In this document: positions 43,664 through 52,702 of the stretch, piece after piece
Layout of the letters: each line of letters begins with the position of its first letter
Position numbering within the stretch: position 1 is the first letter of the stretch
From: Marimicrobium sp913061115
GTDB lineage: Bacteria > Pseudomonadota > Gammaproteobacteria > Pseudomonadales > Halieaceae
NCBI RefSeq assembly: GCF_047729875.1
Contig: NZ_CP159826.1
Coordinates: forward strand, 2,976,001 to 3,040,000
DNA: 64,000 bases
Direction: 5' to 3'
Notes under the pieces: generated by a model
What the model was told of the DNA's origin: nothing
What the model saw: only the letters and a program-made list of their open reading frames with translations
Databases searched by the model: none
Program-made: the position numbers and the translations under genes

Positions 43664-45246
43664 CGTTCTACCTCGGCGCTCTTTGCCAATGTCGCTTTAT
43701 CCACTTTGCCGCCCGCGTTCATCGGGAGCTCGGACAGGAAGACGACTGAACGAGGCATCTTATAGTTAGCCATATGCGCACGCGACCACTCGATAACCGC
43801 AGCCTCATCCAACGGGTCGCCTGCGTCCTTCACTAGAAAAGCTTTGGCGACCTCGCCCATGCGCTCATCGGACACACCGATGACCGCCGCCCTAGCGATG
43901 CCAGGCATATCACACAGAATATTCTCGATTTCAGCGGGATAGCAGTTAAAACCCCCGACAATAAACATTTCCTTAATACGCCCGGTAATGCGGACGTAAC
44001 CGTCCTCATCCATAACGCCGACATCACCCGTTTTCAGCCAACCATCACGAGTGAGCGCTTCTGCCGTTGCATCACCATTATTAAAATAATGACGCATCAC
44101 GTTGAAACCACGCACCCAGATTTCTCCATCAATACCGGCAGCAACAGACTGCCCCTCTTTGTCGACGCATTGGATTTCCGTGCCATCCATCGCGCGCCCA
44201 GAGCTATGAGAAATACGCTCGGCACTATCATCGGCCCGGCAAATGGACACCACCCCGCAGGTCTCAGTCAGTCCGTAAGCTGTCACCACAACTTCAAAAC
44301 CCAGCTCCTCGCGCATCTGTCGCACCAATTCGACCGGCACTGGCGCCGCACCCGTCACGGCGAGACGTAAACTGGACAAGTCATACTCTTTACGCCGCGG
44401 ATGCGCGAGCAGCGACTGGTAGATAGTCGGCGGGCCAGGAATCATGGAAATTTTCTCGCGTTCGATCTGTGCCAACACTGCATCAAGATCAAAACTGAGC
44501 ACCGGTATCATACGGGCACCGCGGATAATGGCCGACAACCAGCCAGCCTTGTAGCCAAAGGAGTGAAAGAACGGATTGATAATCAGGTAATTGTCATCGC
44601 TGCATAGACCAACAGTCGCACTCCAATTCTCGAAGGTACGAATATTCTGGCCGTGCCCAGTCACCACACCCTTAGGGTTACCGGTGGTACCAGAGGTGAA
44701 CAGAATGTCTAGGGTATCATCGGGAGTCAGGGCGGACGCTCTGAGTGCGACCTCTTTCGCCGGCACAGACTCCCCTGCAGCGAGAAAATCTTCCCACGAC
44801 TCACACGCCTCCGCCTCACCACTGAACAGCACCGTGCGTTCGAGTCCAGGGAGTGGCTGGTCAGCCAGCATGTCGGGGTAGCGCATCCCAAGAAAATCAC
44901 CCACAGTAAACAGCATCTTCGCCCCACTGGAACGAATGATGTAGGCTCCCTCAGAACCCTTATAGCGCGTATTCAAGGGGACCAGCACACCACCGATGCT
45001 CTGCGCGCCGATGGCCGCGATAATCCACTGATAGATATTAGGGGCCCAAATCGCAATGCGCTCTCCTTTCTCAAGCCCTGCGGCGATGAAGGCCCGCGCC
45101 GCACTGATCCGAGCTGCATCCAGTTGCTCGTAGGTCAGATGCACCTCGCCATCGATGATGGCAATGCGTGACCCATACGCAGCCGCGGCGTCTACGACGA
45201 CCTGCGGCAGGGTGCGCGCTGTGTACTGCTGATCCGGATTAGGCAA
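43660..45246 (-). CDS. fadD3: HIP-CoA ligase FadD3-like
   Basis: The 528-residue ANL-family ligase has the AMP-binding loop ILFTSGTTGNPKG, the INPFFHSFGYKAGWL block, YGLTETCG, and hinge/lysine motifs (KTGDVGVMDEDGYVRITGR, NAGGKVDKATL). The strings PNTRYK-type PLNTRY, PGPPTIYQSLL and FHSFGYKAG match mycobacterial FadD3, which activates HIP (the two-ring propionate) with CoA and starts C/D-ring breakdown. The start is a TTG at 45246; an in-frame TGA 18 bases upstream rules out a longer product, and no ATG is near. It is the first gene of the core run. Confidence 0.88.
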   Translation of the reverse strand: MPNPDQQYTARTLPQVVVDAAAAYGSRIAIIDGEVHLTYEQLDAARISAARAFIAAGLEKGERIAIWAPNIYQWIIAAIGAQSIGGVLVPLNTRYKGSEGAYIIRSSGAKMLFTVGDFLGMRYPDMLADQPLPGLERTVLFSGEAEACESWEDFLAAGESVPAKEVALRASALTPDDTLDILFTSGTTGNPKGVVTGHGQNIRTFENWSATVGLCSDDNYLIINPFFHSFGYKAGWLSAIIRGARMIPVLSFDLDAVLAQIEREKISMIPGPPTIYQSLLAHPRRKEYDLSSLRLAVTGAAPVPVELVRQMREELGFEVVVTAYGLTETCGVVSICRADDSAERISHSSGRAMDGTEIQCVDKEGQSVAAGIDGEIWVRGFNVMRHYFNNGDATAEALTRDGWLKTGDVGVMDEDGYVRITGRIKEMFIVGGFNCYPAEIENILCDMPGIARAAVIGVSDERMGEVAKAFLVKDAGDPLDEAAVIEWSRAHMANYKMPRSVVFLSELPMNAGGKVDKATLAKSAEVER

Positions 45247-45314
45247 AGGATTACTCGCAATTCATTCTGACGGCAATATGTATATTAATCAGTATTCAGG
45301 GAGTTTTAAAGGAT

Positions 45315-45348
45315 TATTCGTAGAATTTTCACAGTTATATTACGAATA
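45315..45348. promoter_or_regulatory. Dyad TATTCGTA...TACGAATA upstream of fadD3
   Basis: Perfect 8-bp inverted arms at 45315-45322 and 45341-45348 are separated by 18 bases, in the 137-base gap between fadD3 and the fadD-like gene. The arm spacing of about 26 bases centre to centre would place both half-sites roughly on the same DNA face for a dimer or tetramer. The region is A/T-rich and must also hold the fadD3 promoter. Confidence 0.5.
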
Positions 45349-45383
45349 TATAGCAGCAGTAGCCTGTAATCTGTTCGCTGTCT

Positions 45384-47021
45384 TCAAGCTTCAGTGCCCG
45401 GAAACACGTAATCTTTGAACATCTGCCGCAACTTGACCTTCTGTACTTTACCGGTAGCCGTATGTGGCAGTTCGTCAATAAACTCTACTGCATCCGGCGT
45501 CCACCACTTGGCGATCTTACCGTCAAACCACGCCAGCATTTCCTCAGCGGTGAGGTCCTGCGACTCAGATCCACGCACCACAAGCAACAAGGGGCGCTCG
45601 CTCCACTTGGGATGAAAATGTCCGATGACTGCGGCTTCTGCCACTTTGGGGTGATCCGTTGCCGCGTTCTCCACTTCGATGGAAGAAATCCACTCACCGC
45701 CCGACTTGATGACGTCCTTGATGCGATCAGTGATGGCCATGTAACCCTGGGAATCAATGGTGGCCACATCGCCGGTCTCGAACCAGCCTTCGTGCGCATG
45801 AGCATCAGATCCTTCCAATTTAAAATAACTGGAGCACACCCAGGGGCCCCTGACCAGAAGCGAGCCGAAAGCCACACCGTCCCAAGGCAAGTCGTGGCCC
45901 TCATCATCCACAATTTTCATCTCTACGCCGAAAATTTGCCGGCCCGCCTTGAGGCGCACTTTGGCGAACGCCTGCTCACCAAAACCTTCTCTGGAACCCA
46001 TGCTAGCGTTGACCGTACCCAACGGGCTCATCTCTGTCATACCCCAACCGACCCGCACCTCTACACCGTAGTGATCAAAATCCTCCATGATGGATAACGG
46101 GCAGGCCGCACCGCCCACAATAATTTGCCGCAGCGAAGCAACGTCGTCACCGGAGGCCTTGAGATGCGCGAGCATGCCTAACCATACGGTAGGGACACCC
46201 GCCGACAGCGTGACACCCTCTTCGTTAATCAGGGTGGCCATAAATTGACCATCACCCATCCTGTTGCCGGGCAACACCAGCTTGGCGCCGGCCATGGGAC
46301 ACGAATAGGGATTACCCCACGCGTTGACGTGAAACATGGGCACGATTGGCATCACGACATCACGCTGAGAAATACCCAATGCGTCCGGCATCATGGCGGC
46401 GTAAGCGTGCAATATCGTTGACCGGTGGGAATACAATACGCCCTTCGGGTTACCGGTTGTGCCCGAGGTGTAGCACAGGGCACAGGCAGCGTTCTCGTCC
46501 AGCGGCGCCCATTGAAAGGCTTCATTGCCGGCCACAACCAGTGTTTCATAACAAATAACATTAGGCAGACGGGTTTCGGGCATATCCTCTTCGCTCGTCA
46601 TTATCACCCACCCCTGCACTGTGGGACACTGATCAACCAGACTTTCCGCCAGCGACACAAAGTCCGGATCGATGCAAACATAGCGATCTTCTGCGTGATT
46701 GATAATGTAGGCAAGCTGCTCGGGGAAAAGGCGCGGGTTAATCGTATGGCAGACATAGCCACTACAAGCAGCGGCATAGTAAATCTCGAAATGCCGATAA
46801 TCATTCCAAGCCAGTGTGGCAATGCGGTCGCCCTGTTCCAGCCCCCAAAGGGCCATGCTATCTGACAGCTTGCGTGTGCGCGCAAAGGCCTCTCGATACG
46901 TATAACGATGTCGTGGCTTGTCGCCCATTACCGAGACGATCTCAACGTCGCCGTTAATACGCTCCGCATGCTCCACGATGGAGGCGATAGACAACTGCAT
47001 GTTCATCATCAATCCGTTCAT
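45384..47021 (-). CDS. Acyl-CoA ligase (fatty-acid or steroid side-chain type)
   Basis: The 545-residue ANL-family enzyme has CYTSGTTGNPKGV, GWGMTEMSP and FETGDVATIDSQGYMAITDRIK with the catalytic Lys region near the end (GKVQKVKLRQ). It resembles medium- or long-chain acyl-CoA ligases more than FadD3. It could activate a steroid side chain or a ring-opened acid. ATG 47021 has AGGAAG upstream; further ATGs at 47009, 47006 and 47000 are alternatives. It precedes the FadD3 gene by 137 bases in the same direction. Confidence 0.83.
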   Translation of the reverse strand: MNGLMMNMQLSIASIVEHAERINGDVEIVSVMGDKPRHRYTYREAFARTRKLSDSMALWGLEQGDRIATLAWNDYRHFEIYYAAACSGYVCHTINPRLFPEQLAYIINHAEDRYVCIDPDFVSLAESLVDQCPTVQGWVIMTSEEDMPETRLPNVICYETLVVAGNEAFQWAPLDENAACALCYTSGTTGNPKGVLYSHRSTILHAYAAMMPDALGISQRDVVMPIVPMFHVNAWGNPYSCPMAGAKLVLPGNRMGDGQFMATLINEEGVTLSAGVPTVWLGMLAHLKASGDDVASLRQIIVGGAACPLSIMEDFDHYGVEVRVGWGMTEMSPLGTVNASMGSREGFGEQAFAKVRLKAGRQIFGVEMKIVDDEGHDLPWDGVAFGSLLVRGPWVCSSYFKLEGSDAHAHEGWFETGDVATIDSQGYMAITDRIKDVIKSGGEWISSIEVENAATDHPKVAEAAVIGHFHPKWSERPLLLVVRGSESQDLTAEEMLAWFDGKIAKWWTPDAVEFIDELPHTATGKVQKVKLRQMFKDYVFPGTEA

Positions 47022-47119
47022 CACTCACTTCCTCTTATTGATTTTTCGTCATGGGCCTATTCGATGGCAGGCTAACGATCACACTGGCGACCCACTGGGG
47101 GGACCGCGCAGCGCGATTG

Positions 47120-47956
47120 TCAAACGTCCAGTATTTCCCATGAATCATCGGGCGCATGTTGCCGCGCTCGATTTTCCTCGCGCAATTTAATCAGGTGAGC
47201 ACTGAGTGAGAGCTGTGCCATCTTGTGTAGACTGGTGTCGACATCGTCGTAGACGACCTTTACCAGCTCGTCTAGCGGCACACGCCCAGTCTTGCGCAAA
47301 CCGTCGATAACTTTTTGTTCGCGCATCAAGCGGTGATTCACCAACCAATCCACCGTCGCTTTCGGCTCAGGCATCACATCACCGTGGCCGGGAGCGATGA
47401 ATTGCAGCGGATAATCCAGCAACCGTTGCAGCGATTCGATATAGGCCTTCATGTTACCGCTCGGTGGAATAATCACCACCGTCGATCCATTCATAATGTG
47501 ATCGCCGGCAAACATCATCCCCTCCTCTTCCAAGAAGAAACAATAATGATTTCCCACATGGCCTGGTGTGTGGACTGCGCGCAACGTAAATTCTTTTGTC
47601 GACAGCACATAATCGTGCTGTAGCTCCAAGGTTGGGGTGAACGTCGTGTCCTGAAACATATCATCCGGTGGAGACGCGCCAATCACTTGTGCGCCTGTAG
47701 CCTCCGCTACTGCCTTCCAGGCAGGAGAATGATCGGGATGGGTATGGGTACAAACGATCCAGCGAATACGGTCACCGGCGGTGTCCAATATGGCATCGAT
47801 ATGCTCGGGCAGAGCAGGGCCCGGATCCAGCACCGCCACCTCATCATCACCCAACAGATACGTGTTGGTGCCTGGCCCTGTCATCACGCCCGCATTGGGT
47901 GCGACGAGTCGCCTAACCCTGCCGTTAAGCCGAAAAGGAACTCCGTGTTCAAACAT
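47120..47956 (-). CDS. Metallo-beta-lactamase-fold hydrolase
   Basis: The 278-residue protein has the metal motif THTHPDHSPAW (HxHxDH), a later GHVGNHYCFFLEEEGMMFAGDHIM segment and a terminal APGHGDVM His. A winged-helix-like C-terminus (LMREQKVIDGLRKTGRVPLDEL) is typical of the LACTB2-like group. It could hydrolyse a thioester or ester of the pathway, or act in RNA or general metabolism. Only four bases separate it from fabV, so the two are likely co-transcribed. No function within steroid breakdown is established. Confidence 0.75.
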   Translation of the reverse strand: MFEHGVPFRLNGRVRRLVAPNAGVMTGPGTNTYLLGDDEVAVLDPGPALPEHIDAILDTAGDRIRWIVCTHTHPDHSPAWKAVAEATGAQVIGASPPDDMFQDTTFTPTLELQHDYVLSTKEFTLRAVHTPGHVGNHYCFFLEEEGMMFAGDHIMNGSTVVIIPPSGNMKAYIESLQRLLDYPLQFIAPGHGDVMPEPKATVDWLVNHRLMREQKVIDGLRKTGRVPLDELVKVVYDDVDTSLHKMAQLSLSAHLIKLREENRARQHAPDDSWEILDV

Positions 47957-47960
47957 AGAC

Positions 47961-49151
47961 TCAGACCATATTATTGATAGGGACTTCGGGATTCACATCG
48001 GCGGCGTAATCCACACCGTCTACTTCAAAGCCGAACAACTGCAGGAACTCTCGCTTGTAACCCTCAAAATCCGACAACTGACGCAGGGTTTCAGTATTGA
48101 CCCCCTGCCACAGCTTGGCCACCGCATCTTGTATCGCCGGATCCAGCTCTTGGCCGTCGGCGCGCAACCGTCCCTCCTCATCCAGATAGGGTTGGGTACT
48201 ATAGAGTGAATCGCGAAACAGGCCGTCAATTTGCTCGATACAACCCTCATGGGTACCTTGCTCTTTCATCACCTTGAACAGCAGCGCCAAGTAAATAGGC
48301 ATCGCGGGAATCGCTGCACTGGCTTGCGTGACCACCGCCTTAAGGACTGACACACGAGCGTCCCCACCCTTTGCAGCCATACGCTCACGGATCGCAACGA
48401 CACGTTTGTCCAGATCTTTCTTGGCTGCACCGATAGTGCCATGCCAGTAGATGTCCCAGGTCAGTTTCTCTCCAATATACGTATAGGCGGTGGTCTTCGC
48501 ACCATCGGCCAGCACACCCGCGTCGTCCAGCGCATCAATCCACATCTGCCAATCTTCGCCGCCCATGACTGCCACCGTATTGTCTATTTCGTCCTGAGTG
48601 GCCTGCTCCAAATGAAAATCCTGCACCTCCTCTTTGTCGGTATTGACGCCCTTTTGCACCGCATCACCGCCGATAGGCTTCAGCGTGGAGTTGTGCACCA
48701 CGCCGGTAACCGGGTGCTGTCGGCGTGGTGATGCCAGACTGTAGACCACCAAATCAATCTGCCCCATATCGGCTTTGATCGTGTCGATAGCCTTCTGCTT
48801 GACTGCATTGCTGAAGGCATCGCCATTGATACTCTTAGCATACAGGCCAGCGGCCTGCGCATGGTGGTGGAAGGCCGCTGAGTTGTACCATCCGGCGGTC
48901 CCAGGTTTGGTCTGTGTACCCTCTTTCTCAAAAAAAATTCCGAGTGTATCAGCACCACAACCGAACGCCGCTGTGATACGGGATGAAAGGCCATATCCGG
49001 TGGATGCACCAATCACCAGTACGCGTTTTGGACCCTCTACTATCGGCCCCTGAGACTTCACATAGTCTATCTGCCGCTTGATATTGGTGTCGCAACCCGC
49101 GGGGTGACTGGTGACACATAGAAATCCGCGTACGCGTGGTTTGATGATCAT
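47961..49151 (-). CDS. fabV: Trans-2-enoyl-CoA/ACP reductase FabV
   Basis: FabV reduces trans-2-enoyl-ACP or enoyl-CoA with NADH and is the triclosan-insensitive alternative to FabI. The 396-residue length is typical. The catalytic Y-x8-K motif is seen as YWHGTIGAAKK, the nucleotide region as VIGASTGYGLSSR, and MIIKPRVRGFLCVTSHP opens the protein. It is preferred as ATG 49151 rather than TTG 49157. Here it is at the head of the minus-strand run leading to the steroid genes, divergent from miaE; whether it serves fatty-acid synthesis or catabolism is open. Confidence 0.94.
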   Translation of the reverse strand: MIIKPRVRGFLCVTSHPAGCDTNIKRQIDYVKSQGPIVEGPKRVLVIGASTGYGLSSRITAAFGCGADTLGIFFEKEGTQTKPGTAGWYNSAAFHHHAQAAGLYAKSINGDAFSNAVKQKAIDTIKADMGQIDLVVYSLASPRRQHPVTGVVHNSTLKPIGGDAVQKGVNTDKEEVQDFHLEQATQDEIDNTVAVMGGEDWQMWIDALDDAGVLADGAKTTAYTYIGEKLTWDIYWHGTIGAAKKDLDKRVVAIRERMAAKGGDARVSVLKAVVTQASAAIPAMPIYLALLFKVMKEQGTHEGCIEQIDGLFRDSLYSTQPYLDEEGRLRADGQELDPAIQDAVAKLWQGVNTETLRQLSDFEGYKREFLQLFGFEVDGVDYAADVNPEVPINNMV

Positions 49152-49301
49152 TAGCAAATCTATCCTCTTGTGTGTAGCAATGCCGGAAACAGCCTAAGCC
49201 TGCCCGACCCGAAAGCGACGGCAAAGTTTAGCATACCGATCGCGCACTATCGCAAGTCGTGTCGGCATATCATCTTGTGTTCGCTGCCCACTTACAGTTC
49301 A

Positions 49302-49916
49302 ATGACAGCCCTTTACAAACACACTATCATCGACCGTATGCTGGAATCACCCCTTCGCTTCGCCACACTGCCTGCCTGGACCACCGCGGTCATGGGAGAC
49401 TTCGACCGCTTTCTGCTCGACCATGCGACTGCCGAAAAAAAGGCATCGGGCATGGCAATCTCCATGCTGTCCCACTACCCAGACCGCACCGACCTAGTGA
49501 CGGCTATGGCGGACCTGGCGATAGAAGAACTGACCCACTACCGCGAAGTCCTCAAATGGATACATCAGCGCGGACTCATCACCACGCCAGACCAGAAGGA
49601 TCCCTATGTCGGTGCATTTCGCCAATCGCTGCGTCAGGGCAGTGAGGTCTATTTTCTGGACCGCCTGCTGACCGCGAGCATCATAGAAGCCCGAGGAGCC
49701 GAACGGTTTGCACTGGTAGCCAACGCGCTTGAGCCCGGCCCGTTAAAGAAATTCTATCAATCCATCGCCCGTTCTGAGGCGCGCCACTTTGAGCTGTTTC
49801 TGGAATTGGCACACAAGTACCTTGATCACGACATGATTGAGCAGCGCTGGGATGAACTGCTGGATATCGAAGCCGATATCGTCGCAACGTTACCTATACG
49901 GGCAGCGCTGCACTGA
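49302..49916 (+). CDS. miaE: tRNA hydroxylase MiaE
   Basis: MiaE hydroxylates the isopentenyl group of 2-methylthio-N6-isopentenyladenosine at tRNA position 37 using a diiron centre. The 204-residue protein has the two ExxH motifs EELTH (around residue 76) and EARHF (around 152), plus Glu in the AEKKASG helix. The start ATG 49302 fits the family N-terminus; the frame extends upstream to 49170 without homology. It is divergent from fabV and followed 16 bases later by a glycosyltransferase-like gene. Confidence 0.9.
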   Translation: MTALYKHTIIDRMLESPLRFATLPAWTTAVMGDFDRFLLDHATAEKKASGMAISMLSHYPDRTDLVTAMADLAIEELTHYREVLKWIHQRGLITTPDQKDPYVGAFRQSLRQGSEVYFLDRLLTASIIEARGAERFALVANALEPGPLKKFYQSIARSEARHFELFLELAHKYLDHDMIEQRWDELLDIEADIVATLPIRAALH

Positions 49917-49932
49917 TGGAGTTCACTCAGTA

Positions 49933-51234
49933 ATGCATGACAGTGTCGCCCTGCAGCGCTATCTGCAAAGGCACACGGAAACGGATCTGCCCCGCCACAG
50001 TTTTGCGCATCCCCATTGGCATGATGTGGTGATCATTCCCACCTACAGGGAATCACCGGCCTTGCTGGAGACATTGACACGCATGCCAGAAGGCACCGGT
50101 CGCACACTGGTCATTCTTGTGCTGAACCGCCCCGACAGTGACAGTGACACACAGGCCAACGCCGAGCTACGAAGGGCCCTGCAGGGACAACCCTTGCCGC
50201 AGGCGCAGCGAGGCTCTGTCCCCATTCAATGTTTGAACGAGCACACGGATCTTTACCTGCACGATATTGAATTACTGTGCGGGCCGACACCCGCTGCTCT
50301 GGGCGTCGGATTGGCGCGCAAGACAGGTTGTGATTTGGCGCTGCAGTGGATGGTCGCTGGCGGGATTAGCGGGCAATGGCTTTGCTGCACCGACGCGGAC
50401 GCCAGCGTGCCACAGGATTACTTCAAACAACTCGATAGCGCCGCATCGGATGCAGTAGCTGGTATTTTCCGTTTCCAACACATGCCAGGCGAAGAACAGC
50501 ACTGTGATACCGCCACTGCGCTGTATGAACTGCGCCTGCATCACTATGTGCTGGGACTGGAATATGCTGGCTCTCCCTATGCACATCACACGCTGGGAAG
50601 TTGCATAGCCATCCGGGCCGACGCTTATGTGCAAGTGCGCGGCTTTCCAAAACGCGCTGGTGCCGAAGATTTTTATATTCTAAACAAACTGGCCAAAATT
50701 GGACCGATTAGCAGGCTGTCAGGACAGTGTATCCAACTGCAATCGCGACACTCATCACGGGTTCCCTTTGGAACAGGCCCAGCGGTGGCCGCCATTGTTG
50801 CGGCCGGGCGGCCAGAGGATGTTCGGATTTTTGATCACCCCCGCTGTTTTGAGGCACTTCGGGCATTACTCGCAAGCCTGCCTGAACTGAGTCAATCCCC
50901 CGATGCGGCGCTTTCCCAACTGTTCGTTAGACAAGGGCTTGGCGCGACGGTGGCCGAGCAAGCAGATGCAGCGCTGCAGGGAATGGGAATACGATCGGGG
51001 CTCGCCCACTGCCAACGACAGAGCAAGTCGAGTGCACAATTCCAGCGTCAGTTTCAGCAGTGGTTTGATGCCTTTCGCACACTGAAATTTATTCATTTGA
51101 TGCGCGACGCTGGCTGGGAGCAACAATCCCTGACTCAGCTCGACGCATTACAACCAAACCTTTGGCCTGTCATGCAGCCACCGTATAGCCTGGAGCGACT
51201 GCGAGACGGCCTCTTGCGGCTGAACCACCATTGA
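49933..51234 (+). CDS. Glycosyltransferase family 2-like protein of unknown substrate
   Basis: The 433-residue protein begins with a GT-A-like VVIIPTYRESPALLETL and carries a CCTDADASVP DxD-type motif near residue 155, then GSCIAIRADAYVQVRGFPKRAGAEDFYILNKL, typical of GT2 acceptor regions. The C-terminal ~120 residues are helical and unrecognised. It follows miaE by 16 bases on the same strand, so co-transcription is likely, although the products have no obvious link. ATG 49933 is chosen because residues before it overlap miaE without homology. Confidence 0.75.
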   Translation: MHDSVALQRYLQRHTETDLPRHSFAHPHWHDVVIIPTYRESPALLETLTRMPEGTGRTLVILVLNRPDSDSDTQANAELRRALQGQPLPQAQRGSVPIQCLNEHTDLYLHDIELLCGPTPAALGVGLARKTGCDLALQWMVAGGISGQWLCCTDADASVPQDYFKQLDSAASDAVAGIFRFQHMPGEEQHCDTATALYELRLHHYVLGLEYAGSPYAHHTLGSCIAIRADAYVQVRGFPKRAGAEDFYILNKLAKIGPISRLSGQCIQLQSRHSSRVPFGTGPAVAAIVAAGRPEDVRIFDHPRCFEALRALLASLPELSQSPDAALSQLFVRQGLGATVAEQADAALQGMGIRSGLAHCQRQSKSSAQFQRQFQQWFDAFRTLKFIHLMRDAGWEQQSLTQLDALQPNLWPVMQPPYSLERLRDGLLRLNHH

Positions 51235-51300
51235 CAACAGCAGCTCTGCATCGAAACCGCGTTGGTAGGCCTTTCAATAGATCTCTTCACTGTGTCTGGT

Positions 51301-51318
51301 AAAAAGCCCTATTGGGCT
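51301..51318 (-). terminator. Rho-independent terminator after aceF
   Basis: On the minus strand, AGCCC-AATA-GGGCT is followed by TTTTT about 10 bases past the aceF stop. The stem is short (5 bp) but the T run and position fit a terminator. Confidence 0.6.
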
Positions 51319-51328
51319 GCCGTAGACT

Positions 51329-52684
51329 TTATAAACTGAGCTGACGAATATCACTGAGCAGAGACACTATGCGGGTTAAAAAGCGCCCGCCATCACCGCC
51401 GTTCACCACCCGATGGTCGTAAGACAGCGCAACCGGCAGCATCGTGCGCGGTGCGAACTCCGCACCGTTCCACAGCGGCTTGATGGCGGCCTTCGACACC
51501 CCAAGGATAGCCACCTCTGGCGTGTTGACGATAGGGGTAAAACCGTTGCCGCCAATATTGCCCAGGCTGGAAACGGTAAAACACCCGCCCTGCATCTCTG
51601 CTGGCAGGAGCTTACGGTCACGAGCACGGCTCGCCAACTCTGCAACTTCGTGCGCCAGCTCCCAAATAGTTTTCCTATCAACGTCGCGAATCACCGGCAC
51701 CATCAGCCCGGCCGGGGTATCAACCGCCACGCCGATATGAATATATTTCTTGTGAACCAGGTCTTCACCACCGCGCGCCAGTGAACTGTTGATCTTGGGG
51801 TTGTCTCGCAGTGCAAGCGCACAGGCCTTGAGCAAAAACGGTAAGGGCGTAATGCGCGTGGAGCGCTGTTCGGCCTCAGCCTTGAGTCCCGCGCGAAATT
51901 CTTCAAGATCGGTAATGTCTGCCTCGTCGAACTGGGTCACATGGGGCACATTCACCCAGCTACGGTGCATATTGATAGCCGTCAGCTTATCGAGCTTGGT
52001 GCGCGGGGTGACTTCGACCTCACCAAATTTAGCAAAATCAGTTTCAGGCACCGAAGGAATACCCGTGCCACCCGTGACCGCACCTACAGGTTCACGTATG
52101 ACCTTGCGCACAAACTGTTGCAGATCTTCTTTAAGGACACGACCTTGTGGGCCAGTACCGTCCACTCGCACCAACTGAACACCAAGTTCTCGCGCCAGTT
52201 TTCGGACTGCCGGGCCCGCATAGATTTCACCCGCGACCTCCAGTGCTAATGGCGCGGCCTCCACCGGCAGCACTGGCGCTTCATTCACTGCTGACACTGC
52301 TTCCGCAACCGGTGTCTCTTTCGCTACAGGTGCCTCTTTCACAGCACTTGCCTTTTGCTCTGCCCCAACGTCACCCACACTGGGCGCATCACTTGCGGCG
52401 GTCGCCTCATCCTCTCCAGGCGTCGGAGCCGCATCTGCGACTTGCTCAGCGACGTCTATCATCGCCACCGCTGCACCCTCTGCCAACTGATCACCTTCCG
52501 CCACCAGTAGCTCAACGACAGTGCCAGCAGCAGTAGCAGGGATTTCCATGGAGGCCTTGTCGGACTCCAATACAATGAGGCCCTGATCCAGCACAACCTG
52601 ATCACCAACCGCCACCAGTAGCTCAATCACTTCAGCGCCCTCGGCACCACCGATATCAGGCACGATTACTTGTTGTATAGGCAC
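51329..52684 (-). CDS. aceF: Pyruvate dehydrogenase E2, dihydrolipoamide acetyltransferase
   Basis: The 451-residue E2 has one N-terminal lipoyl domain (ESDKASMEIPA, lipoyl Lys at about residue 44), an Ala/Glu/Val-rich linker (about 75-165), an E1/E3-binding domain (AGPAVRKLARELGVQL...GPQGRVLKEDLQ) and a catalytic acetyltransferase domain ending in LSYDHRVVNGGDGGRF. E. coli AceF has three lipoyl domains; a single one is common in marine gammaproteobacteria. GTG start with AGGAGG upstream; aceE ends 18 bases before it. Confidence 0.95.
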   Translation of the reverse strand: MPIQQVIVPDIGGAEGAEVIELLVAVGDQVVLDQGLIVLESDKASMEIPATAAGTVVELLVAEGDQLAEGAAVAMIDVAEQVADAAPTPGEDEATAASDAPSVGDVGAEQKASAVKEAPVAKETPVAEAVSAVNEAPVLPVEAAPLALEVAGEIYAGPAVRKLARELGVQLVRVDGTGPQGRVLKEDLQQFVRKVIREPVGAVTGGTGIPSVPETDFAKFGEVEVTPRTKLDKLTAINMHRSWVNVPHVTQFDEADITDLEEFRAGLKAEAEQRSTRITPLPFLLKACALALRDNPKINSSLARGGEDLVHKKYIHIGVAVDTPAGLMVPVIRDVDRKTIWELAHEVAELASRARDRKLLPAEMQGGCFTVSSLGNIGGNGFTPIVNTPEVAILGVSKAAIKPLWNGAEFAPRTMLPVALSYDHRVVNGGDGGRFLTRIVSLLSDIRQLSL

Positions 52685-52702
52685 GCCGTATTTCCTCCTG
52701 CC

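Noticed and set aside
45462..46097. 211-codon plus-strand frame opposite the second acyl-CoA ligase
   Set aside because: Antisense to a full ANL-family ligase with all motifs; no independent support.
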